64,000 nt of DNA from Aphelidium insulamus. Taxonomy: Eukaryota; Aphelidiomycota; Aphelidea; Aphelidiaceae. The stretch is from NCBI GenBank assembly GCA_036784855.1, contig JAZDSV010000005.1, positions 124,001-188,000 of the forward strand, in the 5' to 3' direction. The notes under the pieces were generated by a model. It did not search any database. It was not told where the DNA came from and saw only the letters and a program-made list of their open reading frames with translations. The translations under genes and the position numbers were made by a program. Below are positions 61,833 to 64,000 of the stretch, one piece after another (position 1 is the stretch's first letter; each line of letters begins with the position of its first letter).

Positions 61833-63148
61833 ATGCCGGCGGGCCAAAAGGATTTGGACCGGTTTCTGGAGCAGCTGCTGGACCGTCGCCAGCTGCTCAC
61901 CGAGGAAGAGGTGAAGGAGGTGTGTGACCGGTTGAAGGACGTGTTGGCGCGCGAATCCAACGTCCACCACATCCAGTCACCGGTGGCCGTGGTGGGCGAC
62001 GTGCACGGGTACGTGTTGCCAGGCTGGGGTGCCACTCACCCGTACTGCCCACGTACACCCACCACACGAATACCACCCACCCAGACTGACATGGCTATGC
62101 AGGCAGTTCTATGACGTGCTGGAGATCTTTCGTATCGCCGGCCGCTGTCCCGACACCAACTATCTGTTCCTGGGCGACTACGTGGACCGCGGATACTTTA
62201 GCGTGGAGACCATGAGTCTGCTGGCAGTGCTGAAGCTGCGCTGGCCGGAGCGCATAACGCTCCTGCGAGGCAACCACGAGTCACGTGCGGTGACACAGGT
62301 CCGCCCTCACATCTCTGTCTCTCTCTTTGGTGCTCTTACACCGGCATGCACCGCGTTAATGTGACCGGCAGGTGTACGGCTTCTACAACGAGTGTGTGCG
62401 CAAGTATGGCTCGCCGCGTGTTTGGAACTATTTCACCGACATGTTTGACTATCTGACCATCTCTGCCATCATTGACAACTCCATATTTTGCATCCATGGC
62501 GGCCTGTCGCCGTCCGTGCACAGCATTGACCAAATACGCGTGCTGGACCGCTTCAAAGGTGTGTATTTAGCGTATGTATCCACGTATACATGTATGTAAT
62601 GCCGTAGAAATACCGCACGAAGGTCCCATCGCCGACATCATGTGGTCAGATCCGGACGGTGACAAGGAAGACTTTAGCATGTCGCCGAGGTTCGTGGCAA
62701 TAACCGATGGATAGTATGTATGTACATTACATCGCAGAGGGGCCGGGTACACATTTGGAGGCCAGGTCGTATCGCACTTCAACTACATCAACGGCATGAC
62801 CAAAATTCTTCGCGCGCACCAACTCTGCATGGAAGGCTATCAGGTATTGTCACGAGGTATGTATACTATTAATCTTGCTCACATCCAGGTTCTGTTCAAC
62901 GAGCAGTTGTCGACGGTGTGGTCAGCGCCCAACTACTGTTACCGCTGTGGAAACCTGGCCAGTGTCTTGGAGGTGAACGTCGCGCACGCACTGAACTTCA
63001 ATGTCTTCTCCGCAGCGCCAGAGAATGAGCGCGAAGACAATGGCAAAGATGCCACCGCCAACAAGCCGGTGAGAGTGTAATTATCTCCACGCTATTACTA
63101 CTAACACGCACGGCACAGGAGAGAGTTCAGCACGAATATTTTCTATAA
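61833..63148 (+). CDS. PPG1: PPG1-type protein phosphatase 2A-like catalytic subunit
   Basis: Exons 61833-62008, 62103-62298, 62372-62558, 62608-62689, 62738-62843, 62889-63068, 63119-63148 encode 318 residues. PPP motifs are complete: GDVHG, GDYVDRG, GNHES, the histidines in HGGLSPS and [11 protein letters not shown], and [14 protein letters not shown]1 is preferred over PP2A, PP4 or PP6 because of [42 protein letters not shown] and the [10 protein letters not shown] tail, all close to yeast Ppg1. The last 30-nt exon supplies HEYFL; the C-terminal leucine is the carboxymethylation site of PP2A-like enzymes. In yeast, Ppg1 acts with the Far/STRIPAK-like complex. Its divergent promoter with the kinesin gene is only 75 bp. 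Confidence 0.95.
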
Positions 63149-63199
63149 TAGTTCTGTTACAATGATCTCTCCTTCATTCCAGAGCATCTCCGCTCGCCA

Positions 63200-64000
63200 C
63201 TAGACAATCTCGTCCCGCTCACCAATGTAGTCCACCACTTCTTGTATGGTGTGTAGCGGTGGGTGTGACTGCAGGGTGGCGCAATCGCGTGTGGCCGGTG
63301 AAACCATGCCCGCTAGCGGCTCTCCGTACTTTATCTTTTGATCCGCGTGCACAAAGAAGCGGAAGTTGTCTCGCGGCGCCTCAAAGATGAGCACCACCGT
63401 GGAGCCCAGGTTGAACTGACCCAACTCGTCACCCTTCTGGAAGCGCAGACCGCCCGAGAACTGCGTCAAAGGCCCGGGTTTCAGTGGCGATTTCAATGCT
63501 GTTTCAACCGTTGTTGGCAGCAGTCGAGCATTACTTTTGGGATCGTTTTCGCTGACCATCACTACTTCTTCGTCGATTACGGCGGCGGCAGGTTCATCCG
63601 CTTGACTCAGAGTTTCCTTGTCCAGCACAAAGCTCTTCTCCAGGTAGGCGCCGTCTTCCGCGCGGATGCGGCGATTTGTTTTGAGCGACTTGTCGAACGC
63701 AAGCTCAATGGAGCCGACATTTGTCGCACCCACCGCCGTCATGGAGAAGAAGCCGTGCGGCCAAGCACCCAGCATATTTATCCGCTCATTCAGTACAAAC
63801 AGTCCTCGCACTATTCTCACCATTCCCGGCGACACGGAGAACAGCTGGCCTGCATAAAGTTAAAAGTGATGAGCATAGTCACATTATGTAGGAATACAAA
63901 TCATTTACCGCTGAAATGCTTGACCTTCTCGATGGCCCAGTCAGCCGGAGAGTGAAAGCGGTGATAATCACCTGGTGCCAAGTAGAGTACGCAGTGGTAC
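63200..64000 (-). CDS. PSD1: Phosphatidylserine decarboxylase, 5' part missing
   Basis: Two exons are visible, 64000-63909 (open at the window edge) and 63849-63200, encoding the C-terminal 247 residues. Conserved blocks are [38 protein letters not shown] and the self-cleavage motif [14 protein letters not shown]; cleavage between Gly and Ser creates the pyruvoyl group. The enzyme makes phosphatidylethanolamine from phosphatidylserine at the mitochondrial inner membrane. A segment of about 60 residues rich in Glu, Ser and Pro is inserted between KTNRRI and the RFQKGDELG block compared with the animal enzyme. The mitochondrial presequence, if any, lies outside the window. Functionally connected with MDM12 in lipid transfer. 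Confidence 0.95.

Overview
This is nuclear DNA of a eukaryote with compact, intron-rich genes. I resolved about 28 protein-coding genes on both strands, containing 114 introns by my count, most only 35-90 nt long. There is no rRNA, tRNA, transposon or CRISPR array that I can support. The gene set points to an early-diverging, probably zoosporic, relative of fungi (chytrid, blastoclad, aphelid or Rozella grade). Fungal hallmarks are the ERMES subunit MDM12, LAP1-type and fungalysin secreted peptidases, PPG1, CAF16, YTM1 and a peroxisomal PCS60. Beside them sit families usually missing from Dikarya: a kinesin-12, a MyTH4 myosin, a sphingomyelin-synthase-like enzyme, a transmembrane receptor kinase with cysteine-rich repeats, a thrombospondin-type-1 secreted protein, TMEM243 and MEAK7. 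The lineage assignment is inference; no sequence search was possible.

Layout. 1-13.9 kb: a partial unknown gene, SET methyltransferase, LAP1-like aminopeptidase, YTM1/WDR12, complex I NDUFS1, a 2H phosphoesterase whose first intron is filled by a microsatellite, MDM12, COX16, sphingomyelin-synthase-like enzyme, an unknown gene, and SDHAF1. 14-20.6 kb: COX6B, fungalysin M36, an unknown gene, NUP62. 20.7-34 kb: the receptor kinase, DIM1, TMEM243, TFIIF-beta, PCS60, PAK kinase. 34.7-43.1 kb: an unknown 782-residue protein, MEAK7, the TSP1 secreted protein, an unknown membrane-anchored protein. 43.3-64 kb: MyTH4/WH2 myosin, Sec7 ArfGEF, CAF16, kinesin-12, PPG1, and phosphatidylserine decarboxylase cut by the window end.

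The genes do not form operons, but mitochondrial functions recur: NDUFS1, SDHAF1, COX6B and COX16 serve the respiratory chain, while MDM12 (ER-mitochondria lipid transfer) and PSD1 (phosphatidylethanolamine synthesis) belong to one lipid route. Neighbours are tightly packed; three convergent pairs have exactly 51 nt between stop codons.

The most unusual signals are a myosin tail combining MyTH4, a ubiquitin-like lobe, polyproline and a C-terminal WH2 motif, with its proline exons visibly duplicated; a high share of GC-AG introns (about 9 of 114); an 11-nt microexon in the kinesin P-loop region; a receptor kinase whose catalytic domain stops before helix G; and a paired CCAAT-type promoter module shared by the sphingomyelin-synthase-like and fungalysin genes. 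All exon borders were read by eye from splice signals, reading frame and family conservation.
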